A DNA stretch of 7,687 bases from Verrucomicrobiota bacterium (GTDB lineage Bacteria; Verrucomicrobiota; Verrucomicrobiia; Verrucomicrobiales; DEV007). The DNA lies in assembly GCA_020629815.1 (NCBI GenBank), contig JAHDCN010000132.1, forward strand, positions 1-7,687, read 5' to 3'. Numbering within the stretch: position 1 is the stretch's first letter; every line of letters starts with the position of its first letter. The notes below the pieces were generated by a model. The model searched no databases. It saw nothing but the letters and a program-made list of their open reading frames with translations, and had not been told where the DNA came from. This document shows positions 5,703-7,687 of this stretch, in pieces. Both the position numbers and the translations under genes were made by a program.

Positions 5703-7687
5703 ATGAAAGATCGAATTGCTGTAGGCATTTCCCTCATACTCCTGTCTGGTTTTTCCGGAACGGCTGTTGCTCAAGAAGCTATTTTCAAAACGGAAAATAT
5801 TTTCCGGAATTCCGGAAACTCTGGCGCTGCTGCAGAAACTTCTCGTCGGGCGGTTCCCATGACTCGCACGGTGCAAGCCGCGCCGGATTTGAGTATTCCC
5901 CGCGCCAGTTTCGGATTCTCGGACACGACAGACTACGATTTCGAGCAACGGGTTGATGATACGCTTGGGCGTCTCTACATGGGAGGGCGTTTTACCGAAG
6001 GGCTTTCCGATGCTTATGCAAATGCAGTTGTGCCTCTGCACCTCAGCGACGACCTCTCCACCGGAATTTTCGGTCACGTATTCGTAAACAGCCGGGACAA
6101 TTCGACCCAGCATGGCAGCATCGGTTTGGAATTCCGGAAGATGATCGAGGAACTGGACCTAATCGCAGGTGTTCGTGCCCACATGGACGGTAGCCAGACT
6201 GCTTTGAGTCGATCCAACTACAAACAAGCGAGCGTTGGCTTTGACATCATGCATGAGTCCGGGATCGACTTTCACTTTAACTGGTATTTTGGTGACGATT
6301 CGCAAACAGCATTCGCGCAGCAGACTCTCGTGGACACCAATCGTTTCACGCAAACAACACGGCAGACCATTGCGGCAGGTAGAGACGTTAGAAATTTCAG
6401 CCGCTCTGCGGGTCCTGATACTACCCTTGTCAGGTTCGAGAACCCTTTTGCCCGTCGTAACCAAATCGTGCAAAAAGAAATCACCGAGGTGACTGATGGA
6501 GGGACCAACTTCTTCCGAAGGACTAGGGAGTTTGAGCGGGACCGGATCACTAATCGAACTTTCGAGACAACGCAGACAACTACTGTGGGACGTTTTGAAG
6601 GCGCTGCGAATGGCGGTGATATCAGAGTGGAGTTTCCTCTCGAAGTTAATGGTAAGGCGACAGGCGTCGAGTTCATGGCAGGGGCCTACCATTTCAACAT
6701 GCCTTATGGGGACAATCTCGATGGTGCGATGGCCGGTGTTCAGTGGTCACCATTTGATGCATTTTCTGCAGGAGTTACCTACTATCAGGATAAAGAAATT
6801 TTCGGAGGAGAAAGCAATTGGGTAGCAAATGTCAGCGCTTCAATCCCTCTTGATTTCGGAAAGACGATTCGCCGGGAAGGTGGAATCATTCCTGCAATCC
6901 AATCGCAGTTTCGGCCGCAGGGACGCCATTCTCTTCAGGATCGTTTTTTTTACGAAACTCCCCATCGCTTGAACCGGGTTTTGACCGAAGTGTCTGCTCC
7001 CGTGGTGACCAGCGTTGGCCCGGTATCGGCACCGCGTTTGGTTAATACAACTCAACGGGAGACTGCCCGCCGACTCGCTTCCGATACAGGAAATGTATTG
7101 GTTCGTAATGTAGGCGGAACAACTACGAGAACAGAACAGGAAAAAGTCATTCAGGACAACATCGTCTTCGTTAACAATGGCGGTGCCGTTGGTAATGGGA
7201 TCGCTGCCGGTGCTGCGGGTGGCAATGGGACAGCTGAGAATCCAAGTCTTTCGATTAATCAAGGGCACACGAATCTGCAGAATACTCTTGGTGGGGTGGG
7301 AACGATTTACGTTCAAGCGACTGGGACAGCATATGTGGAGGACGTAGTGATTACTTCTGTTGCAGGAGATCCTGATCTTGGCAACGGGGTATTTCCAGCG
7401 GGCTCACGAACTGCTGCGATAGCAGGAACTAATGTAGATCTGGTCACCAGCTTCAAAGCTATTGATGCATGCGATGGCCTTACGTTTGGCGGAGATACAG
7501 CTCGTGCTCTAGTTACTGGCGGTATCTATGCTCGTGAAGTAGAGAGAGTTCATGTTCAGGGCTTTGATATCAGCACTGGTTTGGGCTTCAATCCACCCGA
7601 TGCGCCTACTCCTGACAATAATACCGGAACCGGAATCCTTGGGGCCAATGTGAATAATTTTATTGTGGATTGCAATATTACTAATAC
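5703..7687 (+). CDS. Inverse-autotransporter-like beta-barrel protein with right-handed beta-helix passenger (3' end outside window)
   Basis: An open frame of 661 codons runs off the window with no stop. The start is fixed at ATG 5703 because an in-frame TGA lies at 5691 and no other start codon intervenes; there is no clear Shine-Dalgarno. The signal peptide spans residues 1-23 (cleavage at AVA|QE). Residues about 84-387 show alternating amphipathic beta strands, Gly/aromatic-rich, ending SIPLDFGK. They resemble the N-terminal barrel of intimin/invasin-type inverse autotransporters (for example GSIGLEFRK and the later FMAGAYHFNMPYG). A Thr/Arg/Gln-rich segment (about 200-297) interrupts the barrel. 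A linker (388-485) leads to VFVNNGG (488-494) and GTAENP (509-514), followed by a short strand TIYVQATGTAYVEDVVI, a typical entry into a parallel beta-helix. Repeated strand-turn units such as ARALVTGGIYAREVERVHVQGF continue to the edge. In type Ve secretion such a barrel sits in the outer membrane and displays its C-terminal passenger. I infer a large surface adhesin or glycan-binding protein; the barrel call is by resemblance only. Confidence 0.78.
   Translation, partial: MKDRIAVGISLILLSGFSGTAVAQEAIFKTENIFRNSGNSGAAAETSRRAVPMTRTVQAAPDLSIPRASFGFSDTTDYDFEQRVDDTLGRLYMGGRFTEGLSDAYANAVVPLHLSDDLSTGIFGHVFVNSRDNSTQHGSIGLEFRKMIEELDLIAGVRAHMDGSQTALSRSNYKQASVGFDIMHESGIDFHFNWYFGDDSQTAFAQQTLVDTNRFTQTTRQTIAAGRDVRNFSRSAGPDTTLVRFENPFARRNQIVQKEITEVTDGGTNFFRRTREFERDRITNRTFETTQTTTVGRFEGAANGGDIRVEFPLEVNGKATGVEFMAGAYHFNMPYGDNLDGAMAGVQWSPFDAFSAGVTYYQDKEIFGGESNWVANVSASIPLDFGKTIRREGGIIPAIQSQFRPQGRHSLQDRFFYETPHRLNRVLTEVSAPVVTSVGPVSAPRLVNTTQRETARRLASDTGNVLVRNVGGTTTRTEQEKVIQDNIVFVNNGGAVGNGIAAGAAGGNGTAENPSLSINQGHTNLQNTLGGVGTIYVQATGTAYVEDVVITSVAGDPDLGNGVFPAGSRTAAIAGTNVDLVTSFKAIDACDGLTFGGDTARALVTGGIYAREVERVHVQGFDISTGLGFNPPDAPTPDNNTGTGILGANVNNFIVDCNITN

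Noticed and set aside
5609..5956. Open frame of 115 codons overlapping the start of the barrel gene
   Set aside because: It overlaps the signal-peptide and barrel frame at 5703. Its product is Cys/Arg/Ser-rich with no family resemblance, while the 5703 frame has a clear signal peptide and strand pattern.
1..7687. CRISPR arrays, tRNA/rRNA genes, insertion sequences, attachment sites
   Set aside because: No regularly spaced repeats, no cloverleaf or rRNA-like stretches, and no transposase or terminal inverted repeats were seen.

Overview
The window carries four genes, all on the + strand, at about 50% GC. They form an envelope and secretion locus of a Gram-negative-type (diderm) bacterium. The style of the proteins points to the PVC superphylum, with Verrucomicrobiota as my best guess and Planctomycetota as the alternative. 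The pointers are a TolC protein with long extra N- and C-terminal regions, a tail-less SecA paralogue, and an inverse-autotransporter-like barrel followed by a beta-helix. Most starts lack a clear Shine-Dalgarno sequence. The taxonomic guess is inference; there is no marker gene here.

Layout. (1) 1-2567 is the 3' part of a gene for a TolC-family outer-membrane efflux protein. It enters the window inside its signal peptide and ends in a Pro/Ala-rich, basic tail of about 200 residues. (2) 2588-2619 is a strong intrinsic terminator that separates it from the next unit. (3) 2684-4645 (longest frame from TTG 2639) encodes a SecA-like ATPase with both nucleotide-binding domains and the preprotein-crosslinking domain. 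It stops inside the helical scaffold, so the helical wing, two-helix finger and C-terminal zinc tail are missing. (4) 4642-5523 encodes a HlyD/RND-type periplasmic adaptor with a Sec-type N-terminus. Its ATG overlaps the secA-like stop codon (ATGA), so the two genes are almost certainly co-transcribed and translationally coupled. (5) 5524-5702 is a 179-base gap with a tandem 9-mer and two predicted hairpins. (6) 5703 to the window end is the 5' part of a large exported protein: signal peptide, beta-barrel resembling inverse autotransporters, a linker, then the start of a right-handed beta-helix. It has no stop codon in the window and may be very large.

How they may work together. The locus has an outer-membrane channel (TolC), a periplasmic adaptor (HlyD) and an ATPase (SecA paralogue), but no ABC, RND or MFS pump. 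A large surface-type protein lies directly downstream. The most interesting reading is that the tail-less SecA supplies the energy for a dedicated export route in which HlyD and TolC form the envelope conduit. The adjacent barrel/beta-helix protein would then be either substrate or partner. Gene order and the overlap are seen directly; the functional link is inference. A housekeeping secA would have to exist elsewhere in the genome.
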